From the NCBI GenBank assembly GCA_938036835.1, contig CALHWB010000055.1, positions 62,001 to 126,000 of the forward strand: 64,000 bases of DNA. The letters are read 5' to 3'. How positions within the stretch are numbered: position 1 is the stretch's first letter; each line of letters opens with the position of its first letter. The translations under genes and the position numbers were made by a program. The notes below the pieces were generated by a model that made no database searches, was not told where the DNA came from, and worked only from the letters and a program-made list of their open reading frames with translations. This document shows positions 9,318-19,804 of this stretch, piece by piece. Source of the DNA: an uncultured Propionibacterium sp. Lineage in GTDB: Bacteria; Actinomycetota; Actinomycetes; Propionibacteriales; Propionibacteriaceae.

Positions 9318-10574
9318 CTAACCGGTCGCGTGTTCGTTGGTCAGCGCCAGGGCAACATTGTGGCCACCGAACCCGAAGGAGTTGTTGAGCGCGGCCAGCG
9401 GGCCCGCCGGCAGTTCGCGGGCCGCATTCGCCGCGATATCGATGCCGAGGTCTGGCTCGGGGTGCTCCAGGTTGATGGTGGGCGGTACCCGGCGTTCCCG
9501 CAGAGCCAACACGGTCGCAAAGGTTTCCAGAGCACCGGCGGCGCCGAGCAGATGGCCGGTCATCGATTTGGTGCTGGTCACCACCGCCTGGTCGGCCGTT
9601 TCGCCCAGCGCGGTGCCGATCGACTTTGCCTCGGTGATGTCGCCCTGGGGTGTCGAGGTGCCATGGGCGTTGACATGCTTGATGTCCGATGCGGATAGCT
9701 CCGCATTACGCAAGGCCTTGCGCATGGCGGACAGCTGACCCGAGCCGGTGGGTTCGGGCTGTACCAGATCATGGGAGTCGGCACTGATGCCGGCCCCTGC
9801 CAGGGTGCCGTAGATTCGTGCGCCCCGGGCACTGGCGTGTGCCAGGGTCTCGATCACCATCATCACCGAGCCCTCACCGATGACAAAACCATCCCGGTCC
9901 ACGTCCCACGGGCGGGACGCGCGTTCGGGTTCGTCGTTGCGCCGGCTCAGGGCCTGCATCTGGGCGAAAGCCCCGATCGGCATCGCATGGATCACCGACT
10001 CCGAACCGCCCACGAAACAGACGTCTGCCTCGCCGAGTCGCAGCATATTGGCGCCCAGTGCGATGGCCTCATTGGAGGATGCGCAGGCCGATACCGGGGC
10101 GTGTACGCCGGCCCTGGCGTTCACCAGCAGGCCCACATGGGCGGCTGGGGCATTGGCCATCAGCATCGGTACGGTAAACGGGCTCATTCGCCGCACACCC
10201 TTGCTCCGGAGCACATCCCACTGGTCTAAGGTGGTCACCAGCCCACCGATGCCGGTGCCCAGCGATACCCCCAGCCGTTCGGGATCGACCGGGTTCTCGG
10301 CTTCCAGGCCGAACCCGGCGTCCGCCCAGGCTTCGCGGGCCGCGATCAGCGCCAATTGGCTCACCCGGTCCATCCGGCGGGCCTCCACTCGGGAGATCCA
10401 GGCCGATAGGTCGCTGCGCACCTGGCCGGCTATCTGGACGGGCAGGTCCGCAGCCCAGTCCGCATCGATCCGGCTGACTCCACTGTGGCCGGCCAGCAGG
10501 TTGGCCCAGGTGGTCGGGGCATCGTCACCCATCGGGGTGATGGCCCCGAAACCGGTGATGACAACGGTGGTCAT
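9318..10574 (-). CDS. fabF: Beta-ketoacyl-ACP synthase II
   Basis: This 418-aa thiolase-fold condensing enzyme has its catalytic Cys in VSACASSNEA (about Cys164) and catalytic His residues in NAHGTSTPQGD and KSMTGHLLGAAG. It ends with NNSFGFGGHN, which is diagnostic of KAS I/II. It elongates acyl-ACP with malonyl-ACP in the cytoplasm. It is the last gene of the fabD-fabH-acpP-fabF operon. The length is usual for FabF. Confidence 0.97.
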   Translation of the reverse strand: MTTVVITGFGAITPMGDDAPTTWANLLAGHSGVSRIDADWAADLPVQIAGQVRSDLSAWISRVEARRMDRVSQLALIAAREAWADAGFGLEAENPVDPERLGVSLGTGIGGLVTTLDQWDVLRSKGVRRMSPFTVPMLMANAPAAHVGLLVNARAGVHAPVSACASSNEAIALGANMLRLGEADVCFVGGSESVIHAMPIGAFAQMQALSRRNDEPERASRPWDVDRDGFVIGEGSVMMVIETLAHASARGARIYGTLAGAGISADSHDLVQPEPTGSGQLSAMRKALRNAELSASDIKHVNAHGTSTPQGDITEAKSIGTALGETADQAVVTSTKSMTGHLLGAAGALETFATVLALRERRVPPTINLEHPEPDLGIDIAANAARELPAGPLAALNNSFGFGGHNVALALTNEHATG

Positions 10575-10664
10575 GTGTTCTCCCAGGAATCAGGACGGTA
10601 CGGACAGCAGACACTGCGGGGGCCGCCGGTGGGCTATGGCGGCCCCGACCACAACGGGTGAGAA

Positions 10665-10910
10665 TCAGGCCTGAGCGCGTTCTATGTAGCTGACCGCGTC
10701 GCCAACGGTCTTGAGTGACTTGGCGTCCTCGTCGGGGATCGAAACCCCGAAGGCCTCCTCGCACGCATAGATGATCTCGACCATCGACAGGGAGTCGACA
10801 TCCAGGTCGTCGACGAAGCTCTTCTCGAGTTGGACATCGGATTGGGCCACGCCGGCGACGTCGTTGACGATGTCGGCGAGCTGGGTGCGGATTTCTTCAG
10901 TGGTAGCCAT
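10665..10910 (-). CDS. acpP: Acyl carrier protein
   Basis: The ATG at 10910 is preceded by AAGGAAGATC and gives 81 aa. The phosphopantetheine site is Ser40 in DDLDVDSLSMVEI. It is small, acidic and helical as expected. It sits between fabH and fabF, the usual actinobacterial order, and carries growing acyl chains for the neighbouring synthases. Confidence 0.97.
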   Translation of the reverse strand: MATTEEIRTQLADIVNDVAGVAQSDVQLEKSFVDDLDVDSLSMVEIIYACEEAFGVSIPDEDAKSLKTVGDAVSYIERAQA

Positions 10911-10948
10911 GATCTTCCTTGTCTTTGTCAATGGTTGTAGTGGCTGTT

Positions 10949-11944
10949 TCAGGGTAGGACAATGACCTGGCCGGCATAGACCAGGCCGGAGCCGAACCCG
11001 ACGATGAGCGCGGTATCGCCCGATTTGGCCTCGCCGGATTCGAGCAGAGCCTCTATCGCGATCGGCACCGAGGCCGCCGACGAATTGCCCATCGTTTTGA
11101 TATCCCTGCTCACCACCACGGACTCGGGCAGGCCGAGCCGGCGCAACATGGAATCGGTTATCCGATTGTTCGCCTGGTGCGGGATGAACACGTCGAGGTC
11201 TTCGGGGGCCAGCCCGGCAGCCGAGAGGGCCTCGGCGGTCTTGTCTGCGATATAGGTGATTGCCCAGCGGAAGACCTTGTTGCCTTCCATGTGGATGACC
11301 GGCCTACTGCCTGCGGCCAACGCGTCGGGCCAGAACTCTGTCCAGATCACGTCGGCGGCGGCTGGCTCGGATCCCCACACGACCGGTCCGATGGCCGGTG
11401 TCTGGCTGGGGCCGATCACGGCTGCACCGGCGCCATCCCCGAACAGGAAGGCGGTCGATCGATCGGTGAAGTCGATTTGCCGGCTGAGTACCTCGACACC
11501 GATGATCAGCACGTGTTTCGCCGATCCAGCGCGCACCATGCCATCGGCCAGGGCAATGCCGTAGCAGAAACCGGCGCAGGCGGCGCTCAGGTCGGTCGCC
11601 GCCGGGTTGGTCAGCCCGAGGCCGGCAGCCACTTCCACGGCCAGCGATGGGAACTGTCGCATGTGGGAGACCGATGCGACCAGCAGCGCATCGATGTCGG
11701 CGGGCTGCAACCCGGAACGTTCGATGGCCTTCCGGCCGGCCGCCAGCGCCAGCGATAGGGCGGTCTGGTCGTCGTTTGCCCAACGACGCTCGACGATGCC
11801 GGTGCGTTGCTGGATCCACTCATCGGTGGAATCGATTATGGTGCACATTTCCGCGTTGTCTACCGTTCGCGCGCCGCGTTCCCCGGCGACGCTGAGCAGC
11901 CGGGCGAATGGCGCGCCCTGGGATGCCTGGATCCTCATGGTCAT
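10949..11944 (-). CDS. fabH: Beta-ketoacyl-ACP synthase III
   Basis: The 331-aa enzyme has its Cys-His-Asn triad in [11 protein letters not shown] (about Cys123), [10 protein letters not shown] and TMGNSSAAS. It starts fatty-acid synthesis by condensing acyl-CoA with malonyl-ACP. In this lineage it probably accepts branched primers, which is inferred from the group and not from the sequence. ATG at 11944 overlaps the fabD stop as ATGA, so the two are translationally coupled. Confidence 0.96.
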   Translation of the reverse strand: MTMRIQASQGAPFARLLSVAGERGARTVDNAEMCTIIDSTDEWIQQRTGIVERRWANDDQTALSLALAAGRKAIERSGLQPADIDALLVASVSHMRQFPSLAVEVAAGLGLTNPAATDLSAACAGFCYGIALADGMVRAGSAKHVLIIGVEVLSRQIDFTDRSTAFLFGDGAGAAVIGPSQTPAIGPVVWGSEPAAADVIWTEFWPDALAAGSRPVIHMEGNKVFRWAITYIADKTAEALSAAGLAPEDLDVFIPHQANNRITDSMLRRLGLPESVVVSRDIKTMGNSSAASVPIAIEALLESGEAKSGDTALIVGFGSGLVYAGQVIVLP

Positions 11945-12921
11945 TTTCCTCTTCTCGTCCCGGCGTGGGCGGTGCAGAAGTCCCGGGCGTCATCTAGTTG
12001 ATCCGGGGTGTTGAGGTTGAACCGTGCTACGCCGGGCAGATTCCGCTTGACGATCCCGGTCAAGGTGCCGGCCGGGGCGAGCTCGAGAACGCCGGTCGCG
12101 CCGTGATCGGCCATGGCCTGCAGGCACAGATCCCAGCGAACCGGATTGGTCACCTGATCGACCAACCGGTCGAGGTATTCGGTTCCCGAGGCAATGACCC
12201 GGCCGTCCCGGTTTGACAGTAGGCCGGTGGCGGGAGCGGCGCTGGTCAGCGTGGTGGCCAATCCGGCCAGCCGCACGCGGGCCGGCGCCATGTGTGCGGT
12301 GTGGAATGCCCCGGCGACCTGGAGCGGGATCACGCGGGCGCGAGTCGGTGGCTGGCCGGCGAGTTGTTGGAGTCGGTCTAGGGTGCCAGCCGCAACGATC
12401 TGCCCGGCACCGTTGTTGTTTGCCGCGGTCAGACCGCATTCGGCGATCCGGGCCAAGACCTCATCGGGCTTGCCGCCCACCACGGCCGACATGCCGGTTG
12501 GGGTAACAGCCGCAGCGGCGGCCATCGCCTGGCCGCGTTCCCGGACGAAGACCATGGCGTCCTCGACGCTTAGCACTCCCGTTAGGGCCGCGGCGGAAAT
12601 CTCGCCAACGCTGTGGCCGGCCAGCAGGTCTGCGTTGCCATGACGCGGCTCGTGGGCCTGGAACAGTGCTCGAGCGGTCGCGATGGCGGCGGCTACCAGC
12701 AGGGGCTGGGCGATAGCGGTGTCGCGAATCGTGTCGGCATCCGAGACGGTGCCGTGGCGTACCAGATCCAGCCCGCTTACCTCGGATAGCCTAGCCAGTT
12801 CGGCGGCTGCCACATCTACTTGTAGCCAGCCGGTCAGGAATCCCGGGGTCTGGGCACCCTGGCCAGGCGCGAGAATCACAAGCACACCCTTATCATCGCC
12901 AGTCCGGCCGGCATGAGGCAT
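11941..12921 (-). CDS. fabD: Malonyl-CoA:ACP transacylase
   Basis: The 326-aa protein has LAPGQGAQ near the N-terminus, the active-site serine in AGHSVGEIS (about Ser104) and a histidine in AFHTAHM. It loads malonyl groups onto ACP. ATG at 12921 gives about ten residues more than usual; an in-frame GTG just before LVILAPGQG would give a more typical N-terminus. It is first in the fab operon, downstream of the fasR-like regulator on the same strand. Confidence 0.95.
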   Translation of the reverse strand: MPHAGRTGDDKGVLVILAPGQGAQTPGFLTGWLQVDVAAAELARLSEVSGLDLVRHGTVSDADTIRDTAIAQPLLVAAAIATARALFQAHEPRHGNADLLAGHSVGEISAAALTGVLSVEDAMVFVRERGQAMAAAAAVTPTGMSAVVGGKPDEVLARIAECGLTAANNNGAGQIVAAGTLDRLQQLAGQPPTRARVIPLQVAGAFHTAHMAPARVRLAGLATTLTSAAPATGLLSNRDGRVIASGTEYLDRLVDQVTNPVRWDLCLQAMADHGATGVLELAPAGTLTGIVKRNLPGVARFNLNTPDQLDDARDFCTAHAGTRRGK

Positions 12922-13056
12922 CGATTCGCGGACGAAAATGCCCTACCCCGATTGTGTGCTCCCTACAAACCGGCCGGCGGGCCAGGTCAATGAGCAAGAT
13001 GATCGGAGAGCGCCGGTCGCCGTGGCATCCGGTTGGCCGCCGGGGTGCCGGCAGGT

Positions 13057-14280
13057 TCAGTGTGTCTGTAGGCGGCCCAGGGTGATGGCGAGTCGCAGCA
13101 CGTAGGCGTCCCGCGGCTCGGCTGGGGAACGCCCGGTCACTTCGGTGATGCGTTTCAATCGGTAGCGCACCGTGTTCGCATGCACAAACAGCGCCCGGGC
13201 GGTGGCCTCTATCGATCCACCGTGATCCAGGAAGCTGACACAGGTCTCCAGCAGGTCGCCGCCGGCGGCGCGCAGCGGCCGCCAAACCTGGTGAACCAGC
13301 TCGCGCCGGGCATGGCCATTGCCGGCCAGGGCCCGCTCGGGCAGCAGATCGCGGGCCGGCAGCACCCGGGGGCCCTCGGGCCAGGCGATCGCGCTGCGCG
13401 CCCCGGACAGTGCCGCCCGGGCGGACTCGCTGGCCCCGCTCAGGTCATCCGCTGGTGGCCCCAGCACGATCGGGCCCGGACCGAAGTATTGTCCGAGTTC
13501 GGTCAGCCAGGTCAATGCCACCGCGGGATCGTCGGTGGGGTCGTGATCGGCCTCGTTCGCGGCCAGGATGACGATCAGTCGTTCTCCGTGTACCGCGGCC
13601 AACGCGGCTAACCCCAGGCGTTCGGCATGGCGGCGCAGCGCGGACCAGTCGCCTTCGGGCACCGCGCCGACGGCGACGACCAGCTTGGAACGAGGACGCC
13701 AGCCGACGGTCGCGGCGCGGGATAGCAGATCGTCGTTGGAGTCGGCACGCAGCACCGCATCGACGATGACCGCCTCCATGCGCTCGTCCCAACTGACGCG
13801 GGTTTCGGCGGCCCGGGCGTAGATCTGTGCCGAGGCGAAGGCGATCTCGCGTGAGTAGTGCAGGATCGCGGTGGCCAGTGGCGGACGATCGCTGCGGGGC
13901 ATCACCAGGCCGATCTGCTGCTCGACGACATCCACGGTGGTACGGATCAGATCCACGGCCTGGTCAAGGGCGATGATGCGGGTCAGTTCGCGGGGTGCGG
14001 CATTGAAGATGCCGCGCGGATCGACATCGGCGGCGGTGTCATCGACGAACCATTTGACGAAACCATTGATGCCATTGCCGGCCACCACCGTCACCCACGA
14101 ACGTTCTTCGGCGCCCAACCGGTTGTACCAGGGATGCCGGGCTTCCATTTCGGTTACCACGGCCGTGGTCATCCGGCCAGCCTGGGCGGCCAGCCGGCGA
14201 GCCATGGCCATTCGGGTGCGTTGGGTCGGTACCAGGGCCCGCCCGGTACCGGCAGGGGCTGGCTGTCTGGCAGGAACCAT
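13057..14280 (-). CDS. fasR: FasR-like PucR/CdaR-family transcriptional regulator of fatty-acid synthesis
   Basis: ATG at 14280 follows AGGAGGT and gives 407 aa. The N-terminal half contains RHPWYNRLGAEERSWVTVVAGNGI, matching the FasR N-terminal region known from Streptomyces. The C-terminus is a PucR-type helix-turn-helix: SIEATARALFVHANTVRYRLKRI. In Streptomyces the protein of this family directly upstream of fabD activates the fabD-fabH-acpP-fabF operon, and gene order here is the same. The symbol rests on this synteny. It is not related to the TetR-type FasR of corynebacteria and mycobacteria. Confidence 0.9.
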   Translation of the reverse strand: MVPARQPAPAGTGRALVPTQRTRMAMARRLAAQAGRMTTAVVTEMEARHPWYNRLGAEERSWVTVVAGNGINGFVKWFVDDTAADVDPRGIFNAAPRELTRIIALDQAVDLIRTTVDVVEQQIGLVMPRSDRPPLATAILHYSREIAFASAQIYARAAETRVSWDERMEAVIVDAVLRADSNDDLLSRAATVGWRPRSKLVVAVGAVPEGDWSALRRHAERLGLAALAAVHGERLIVILAANEADHDPTDDPAVALTWLTELGQYFGPGPIVLGPPADDLSGASESARAALSGARSAIAWPEGPRVLPARDLLPERALAGNGHARRELVHQVWRPLRAAGGDLLETCVSFLDHGGSIEATARALFVHANTVRYRLKRITEVTGRSPAEPRDAYVLRLAITLGRLQTH

Positions 14281-14440
14281 GGGACCTCCTGGCGCTGCGC
14301 CGCCGGATGATCCCCAGCGGCTGGACAACTCTATCTGCACTGGTCAGCCGGATGCGAAGGTCGATCGGTTGGGTGTCGAAGTGCTGGACGCCGGGTGGGC
14401 AGATCCTTTCGGGCCCGCCCACCCGGCGTCCAGCGGCCGA

Positions 14441-15514
14441 TCAGCGCTTGATGCGGGCATTGCCCTCCCAGACCGCCCAGATTTGCTCCTCGTCCGCCGG
14501 ACGGGCGTAGTCGGTCAGGAATGTCGTGGTGATGGCCCCCGAGGCCCAGCCGAACTGCAGGCACTTCACTGGCTCCCAGCCTTTGATCAGGCCATAAAGG
14601 ATGCCGCCGACGGTGGAGTCGCCACCACCGATCCGGTCCAGTACCCCGATGTCGCGCGGTTCGGCAACGAAGAACTCGTCGTTGGCCCACAGAATTGCGC
14701 CCCATAGGTGGTGGTTGGCGTTGACCACCTCACGCAGCGTGGTGGCGAACACCTGCACACCGGGGAAGGTCTCGTGGGCGGTGCCGATCATGGCCTTGAA
14801 GCCCTCGATCTTGCCGGCCAGGTCCTTGCCGCCCGCCTCTGGACCGGCCAGGCCAAGGGCCAGCTGGAAGTCCTCCTCGTTGCCGATCAGGATCGCGCAT
14901 TGCCGGGCGATTTCGGTGAATCCCGCGCGTAGTTCCGGTTCTCGTCCCTGCCAGAATGAGGCGCGGTAGTTGAGATCGAAACTGACCGCGCAGTCGTACT
15001 CCTTCGCCTTGTGGGCGACGTCGAGACAGAATTGCAGCGTGCTGGGGGACAGCGCGGCGATCAGCCCAGACATGTGGACGATCTTGGCGCCCTCCTGACC
15101 GAGGATGCGATCCAGATCGAAATCCGCGGCAGAAAGCGCCAGCCCGACCTCACCCGCACGATCGTTCCACACGCGGGCACCGCGATTGCCGTAACCCGAG
15201 TCCGCGATGTTGAACTGGTGACGGTAGCCCCAAGCGCCACCCTGATCGAGATCCGGCCCTTCGAAGCTCATGAACCGGGATGCCAGGTTCTGCTTGATCA
15301 TCATCGAGATGGGGCTGCCCTTTACGAAGTTCGTCAGGATCTTCACCGGCTCACCCAGGTGGCTGGAGATCGAGCCCACATTGGATTCTGCGGAGGTCAC
15401 CTGCATAAGGAATCTGTCGGCAGATTGCACAGGCTGCCCGTCCTCGGGACAGATCCGGATGCCCATGCTGGTCGGGATGACCAGCGACCACTGCGCGTTC
15501 TCACGGAGTTTCAT
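14441..15514 (-). CDS. PfkB-family sugar kinase, 2-dehydro-3-deoxygluconokinase-like
   Basis: The 357-aa protein has PfkB/ribokinase features: SAESNVGSISSHLG near the N-terminus, SFDLNYRASFW in the middle, and the C-terminal anion-hole and catalytic-base motif DRIGGGDSTVGGILYG, where the usual GAGD is GGGD. SFDLNYR and the overall layout fit KdgK, which phosphorylates 2-keto-3-deoxygluconate. No aldolase or uronate gene is adjacent. It is divergent from aceE over about 265 bases. A KDG aldolase-like gene occurs 43 kb away in the catabolic locus. Substrate assignment is tentative. Confidence 0.8.
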   Translation of the reverse strand: MKLRENAQWSLVIPTSMGIRICPEDGQPVQSADRFLMQVTSAESNVGSISSHLGEPVKILTNFVKGSPISMMIKQNLASRFMSFEGPDLDQGGAWGYRHQFNIADSGYGNRGARVWNDRAGEVGLALSAADFDLDRILGQEGAKIVHMSGLIAALSPSTLQFCLDVAHKAKEYDCAVSFDLNYRASFWQGREPELRAGFTEIARQCAILIGNEEDFQLALGLAGPEAGGKDLAGKIEGFKAMIGTAHETFPGVQVFATTLREVVNANHHLWGAILWANDEFFVAEPRDIGVLDRIGGGDSTVGGILYGLIKGWEPVKCLQFGWASGAITTTFLTDYARPADEEQIWAVWEGNARIKR

Positions 15515-15779
15515 GGCGAGCCTTTCATCTGCGCACTATTCAGGACGTCACCGCGTCCCCACCCCTCATTGGGCGACTTGGTCTCACTGTAGCGGGCACG
15601 TGCCGGCGACGACTGGTGGTTGCCAAACCGGTTCGGCGGCTGCGAAAGGCCTTGTTTTGTGCCTCGCCTCCGGAGTCCACCGTTGCGGTGGCAAATTCGG
15701 CTCGTTCGCGGGAAGATAGGGAATAGCGGCGGTGCTTCCAGTCGCCAACCGCCCGGCCACGATCTTGAAAGGATTCAGC

Positions 15780-18533
15780 GTGATCCCTCGCGAGCAACCC
15801 GGCCCTCTGCTGAACGGCCTGCCGACGAATCTGCCGGATACCGACGCCGAGGAGACCGGCGAATGGCTGGAGTCCCTGGACGGGCTGATCGAGTCAGGGG
15901 GACGCAACCGCGCGCGCTATGTGATGCTCCGCCTGAATGAGCATGCTCGCGAGAGGCAGGTCGGTGTTCCCTCCCTGGTGTCAACCGATTACGTCAATAC
16001 CATTCCAAGTGCGAAGGAGGTCGCCTATCCCGGGGATGAGGCGCTTGAACAGGAAGTACGGCATATGCTGCGGTGGAATGCCGCGGTGCAGGTGCATCGT
16101 GCCCAGCGTCCCGGTGTCGGGGTAGGCGGTCATATTTCCAGCTATGCCTCATCGGCTACCCTTTACGAGGTCGGCTTGATGCATTTCTGGAAGGGTAAGG
16201 ATCATCCGGCCGGCGGCGATCAGGTGTTCTTCCAGGGCCATTCGTCGCCGGGCATGTATGCTCGGGCCTTCCTGGAGGGACGCCTCAGCGAGGCGGACAT
16301 GGATGGTTTCCGGCAGGAGTACAGCCGGCCGGCTGGGGGGCGCGGCCTGCCCAGCTACCCGCATCCGCGCCGGATGCCGGATTTCTGGGAGTTCCCGACC
16401 GTGTCCATGGGGATCGGCCCGATAAACGCGATCTACCAGGCGTCGTTCAACAAGTACTTGGATAATCGCGGTATCAAGGACACCTCTGGGCAACGGGTCT
16501 GGGCGTTCCTGGGTGACGGCGAAATGGACGAGGTGGAGTCGCGCGGCGCGTTGCAACTGGCGGCCAACGAATCGCTGGACAATCTGACCTTTGTGATCAA
16601 CTGCAACCTGCAGCGACTCGACGGCCCGGTGCGTGGCAACGGCAAGATCATCCAGGAACTGGAAGCCTTCTTCCGGGGGGCCGGCTGGAATGTTATCAAG
16701 CTGATCTGGGGGGCGAACTGGGATCCGCTGCTGGAGAACGACGTCGATGGCGCCCTGGTCAATGTGATGAACACCACTCGTGACGGGGACTATCAAACCT
16801 TCAAGGCAAACGATGGCGCCTACGTGCGTGAGCATTTCTTCGGTCGTGATCCGCGCACCGCGAAGATGGTCGAGGACTGGACCGACGACCAGATCTGGGC
16901 GCTACGCCGCGGCGGGCTGGACTACACCAAGATCTACAACGCCTACAAGGCGGCCACCGAGTTCACCGGGGCCCCAACGGTGATTCTTGCCCACAGCATC
17001 AAGGGCTATTTCCTAGGCAGCCATTTCGCCGGCCGCAATGCCACCCATCAGATGAAGAAGCTGGCCATCGACGATCTGAAGGGGTTGCGCGATCGCTGCC
17101 AGATCCCGATCGACGATGAGGTGCTGGAGAAGGATCCCTACCGGCCGCCCTACTACCATCCGGGCGCGGACAATCCCGCGATCCAGTACTTGCAGCGGCG
17201 CCGGCAGGAACTCGGCGGGTATGTGCCGGAGCGGCGCGGCGACCATGGCAAGAAGCTGGTGCTGCCCGACTCCAAGGCCTACAAGGCTGCCCGCAAGGGT
17301 TCCGGCAACCAGAAGGTGGCCACCACGATGGCCTTCGTCCGGTTGCTGAAGGATCTGCTACGCGACCGCAACCTGGCCCCGTTCATCGTGCCGATCGTGC
17401 CGGACGAGGCGCGCACCTTCGGGATGGATTCGTTCTTCCCGACCATCAAGATCTACAACCCGGTAGGGCAGCAGTACCTACCGGTCGATCATGATCTGAT
17501 GCTCAGCTACCGTGAGGCCACCAACGGGCAGATCGTCCATGTGGGCATAAATGAGGCCGGGGCGACGGCGGCCTTCATCGCCGCGGGCACCAGCTATGCC
17601 ACTCATGGCCAGCCGATGATACCGATCTATGTGTTCTATTCGATGTTCGGCTATCAGCGTACCGGCGATATGTGCTGGGCGGCCGCCGATCAGTTGGCGC
17701 GGGGCTTCTACATCGGGGCCACGGCAGGCAAGACCACGTTGACCGGTGAGGGCACCCAGCATATGGATGGCCATTCGCACGTGTTGACCCTCACGAATGA
17801 GGGCATCGTCAGCTATGACCCGGCCTACGGCTACGAGATCAGCTATATCGTGGCGGACGGCCTGCGCCGCATGTACGGCGACCAGCCGGAGGACATCTCC
17901 TACTATCTGACGGTTTACAACGAGCCGATGGTCCAGCCGGCAGAGCCGGAGAATGTCGATGTCGAGGGCATCCTGAAGGGTATTCACCTGATCGCCGAGG
18001 GCGGCACCGAAGGACGCGAGCATGCGCCGCGGGCGCAGCTGCTGGCCTCGGGGGTGGGGGTGCCATGGGCATTGGAGGCCCAGCGGCTGTTGGCCGATGA
18101 CTTCGGGGTTGTCGCCGATGTGTGGAGCGTGACGAGTTGGAATGAGCTATACCGCGATGGGGTGCGGGCCGACGAGCACAACTATCTGCATCCGGAGCGG
18201 GAACCCCAGGTCGCCTATGTCACCCGGAAACTGTCTGGGCGGCCCGGGCCGGTGGTGGCGGTCAGCGATTTCATGCGGGCGGTCCAGGATCAGATCCGTG
18301 GCTGGGTGCCCAGCGACTACTACACTCTCGGCGCCGACGGGTTTGGTTTCTCCGATACTCGCCCGGCGGCCCGTCGCCACCTGCATATCGATGGGCAGTC
18401 CATCGTGGTGCGTACCCTGCAAGCCCTGGCCGATCGTGGTGAACTGGGCCGGGAGGTCGTCGGGCAGGCGATCGAGAAGTACCGGCTGCACGATGTCAAT
18501 GCCGTCGCTCCGGGTGAGGCGGACGAGGACTGA
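15780..18533 (+). CDS. aceE: Pyruvate dehydrogenase E1 component, homodimeric
   Basis: I chose GTG at 15780, preceded by AAAGGA at about 15767; an ATG at 15732 would add 16 residues with no family match. The 917-aa protein has thiamine-diphosphate features of the single-chain E1: [47 protein letters not shown] and [21 protein letters not shown]. The C-terminal transketolase-like half contains SYREATNGQ. It decarboxylates pyruvate and acetylates the E2 lipoyl domain. No E2 or E3 gene is adjacent, which is usual in Actinobacteria. Confidence 0.97.
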   Translation: MIPREQPGPLLNGLPTNLPDTDAEETGEWLESLDGLIESGGRNRARYVMLRLNEHARERQVGVPSLVSTDYVNTIPSAKEVAYPGDEALEQEVRHMLRWNAAVQVHRAQRPGVGVGGHISSYASSATLYEVGLMHFWKGKDHPAGGDQVFFQGHSSPGMYARAFLEGRLSEADMDGFRQEYSRPAGGRGLPSYPHPRRMPDFWEFPTVSMGIGPINAIYQASFNKYLDNRGIKDTSGQRVWAFLGDGEMDEVESRGALQLAANESLDNLTFVINCNLQRLDGPVRGNGKIIQELEAFFRGAGWNVIKLIWGANWDPLLENDVDGALVNVMNTTRDGDYQTFKANDGAYVREHFFGRDPRTAKMVEDWTDDQIWALRRGGLDYTKIYNAYKAATEFTGAPTVILAHSIKGYFLGSHFAGRNATHQMKKLAIDDLKGLRDRCQIPIDDEVLEKDPYRPPYYHPGADNPAIQYLQRRRQELGGYVPERRGDHGKKLVLPDSKAYKAARKGSGNQKVATTMAFVRLLKDLLRDRNLAPFIVPIVPDEARTFGMDSFFPTIKIYNPVGQQYLPVDHDLMLSYREATNGQIVHVGINEAGATAAFIAAGTSYATHGQPMIPIYVFYSMFGYQRTGDMCWAAADQLARGFYIGATAGKTTLTGEGTQHMDGHSHVLTLTNEGIVSYDPAYGYEISYIVADGLRRMYGDQPEDISYYLTVYNEPMVQPAEPENVDVEGILKGIHLIAEGGTEGREHAPRAQLLASGVGVPWALEAQRLLADDFGVVADVWSVTSWNELYRDGVRADEHNYLHPEREPQVAYVTRKLSGRPGPVVAVSDFMRAVQDQIRGWVPSDYYTLGADGFGFSDTRPAARRHLHIDGQSIVVRTLQALADRGELGREVVGQAIEKYRLHDVNAVAPGEADED

Positions 18534-18746
18534 CCGGCTGCGGTTACCGGGGAGCGGCCGGCCCGTTTTGGCGATCCGGGGCCGGATCGTTCGCTCTCGG
18601 TTCAGCGGCATCCGGGATCGGTGGTCGGTGCCGGTCCCGGGCGGCGATGGCTCGTGAGCGGTCAACCGGGAGACCATGGATCGGCCGGTCTCGTCCAGAG
18701 GCGACTCTGAACCTATCCGGTTGGCAGCGGTGCCGGGAGTCGAGTT

Positions 18747-19190
18747 TTGTGCTTGAGTGGGGGGATGGTGGTACCGCACAGCGGCTCACCGGTGGGTCCC
18801 GAGAGCGGCAGTGCTCTTGGCCTGCAGGAGGGCATGGTTGTACAAGAGCTTGGTTGGGACGACGACGTAGATCAGAATCTGCGCGATGACATCATGGATG
18901 CCATCGATGCCGAACTGATCGAGGATGCGGTCGAGGCTGTCGATGTCGTCTTGCTGTGGCACCGGGATGACGCCGATATTGCCGATGCACTGGTCGATGC
19001 CCTCCGGGATTTGGGCGACCATGGCTGGATCTGGCTGCTCACTCCGAAGATCGGGCGTGAGGGCTATGTCGATCCGGCCGATATCGATGAGGGTGCCCGC
19101 ACGGCTGGTCTGGTGTTGACCTCGGCGGTGGAGGTTAGCGCGGATTGGCAGGCCCGTAAGGTCGTGCGCTCGCGTACCAGCCGCCGTTGA
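18747..19190 (+). CDS. DUF3052 family protein
   Basis: The C-terminal 120 residues match the actinobacterial DUF3052 family: GMVVQELGWDDDVDQNLRDD, VDVVLLWHRDDADIADALVDAL, IWLLTPKIGREGYV and TAGLVLTSAVEVSADW. The protein is acidic with no membrane segments. The start is uncertain; several GTG codons occur upstream of GMVVQELG, so the true product may be shorter than the 147 aa given. Its location downstream of aceE recurs in related genomes as far as I recall. Function is unknown. Confidence 0.85.
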   Translation: MCLSGGMVVPHSGSPVGPESGSALGLQEGMVVQELGWDDDVDQNLRDDIMDAIDAELIEDAVEAVDVVLLWHRDDADIADALVDALRDLGDHGWIWLLTPKIGREGYVDPADIDEGARTAGLVLTSAVEVSADWQARKVVRSRTSRR

Positions 19191-19804
19191 TCCGTCAACC
19201 AGCGATTCCCTATTAGCGGATGCGGCTGTATTGCCGGTGCGATTCTAGGGCTGCGTGATCGGCAGTTGGGTGTGTGGTTCCGATGGCGTTGGCGGTTCGG
19301 GCGGGGTGGTGTGCTCCGCGGTACCGCCCCCGGGCGGGGCTGGCAGGCCATGGCGGTCTGGTGATGCCGGGCGGCCAGGCCGAGTCCGGTCTCTGAGCGG
19401 CCGGAGGTCTCGGTCGCCCGATATTGGGCTGGTGGAACCCAAACAGCAGTGGTACCGGGAATGGCATGAGGTACCCGGGGCGGACCTGCCGCGCAACCCG
19501 GTCAGTGGGATCGTCCCATATGGCTGCCGGTGAACGCCGGATCGAGCGTTCTGCGGCTGGCCAGATTCATCGGATACCGGTAGTGGTGCCGGCCGTGGTG
19601 TGGGCCCATGGTGGTGCCAGATCGCCGAGGCTGGCGGGACCGGCTGCGCTGGGGTTTGACGTTCCGCCCAGAACATCAACAAAGTTGAGCGCAGTTGGCT
19701 CAACCAGCTTGAGTGAACGAATTGAGTGGTCTACACTCAACTTTGTCATCCGGTACCGCCGGAACCACGAACCAACCAGTGATAGCCGATTTTCGAGGAG
19801 AGAC
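19191..19804. other. Non-coding stretch upstream of hsp20
   Basis: No convincing gene is present; a frame runs upstream of hsp20 but has no family-like content and lacks a good ribosome site. The right end holds the hsp20 control region (19685-19740). The left 450 bases show nothing I can name. Confidence 0.6.
19685..19740 (+). promoter_or_regulatory. hsp20 promoter with two HAIR-type (HspR) operators
   Basis: TTGAGT-N7-ACTCAA at 19722-19740 matches the core of the HspR-associated inverted repeat. A second perfect palindrome with the same geometry, TTGAGC-N7-GCTCAA, lies at 19685-19703. A plausible sigma-A promoter has -35 TTGAGT at 19709-19714, a 17-base spacer and -10 TACACT at 19732-19737, so the downstream operator covers the -10 box. 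This predicts repression of hsp20 by HspR until heat shock; no hspR gene is in the window. Confidence 0.8.

Noticed and set aside
19424..19804. N-terminal extension of Hsp20
   Set aside because: The frame is open, but it would run through the promoter and operators, and the ATG at 19805 has a proper ribosome site and family start.
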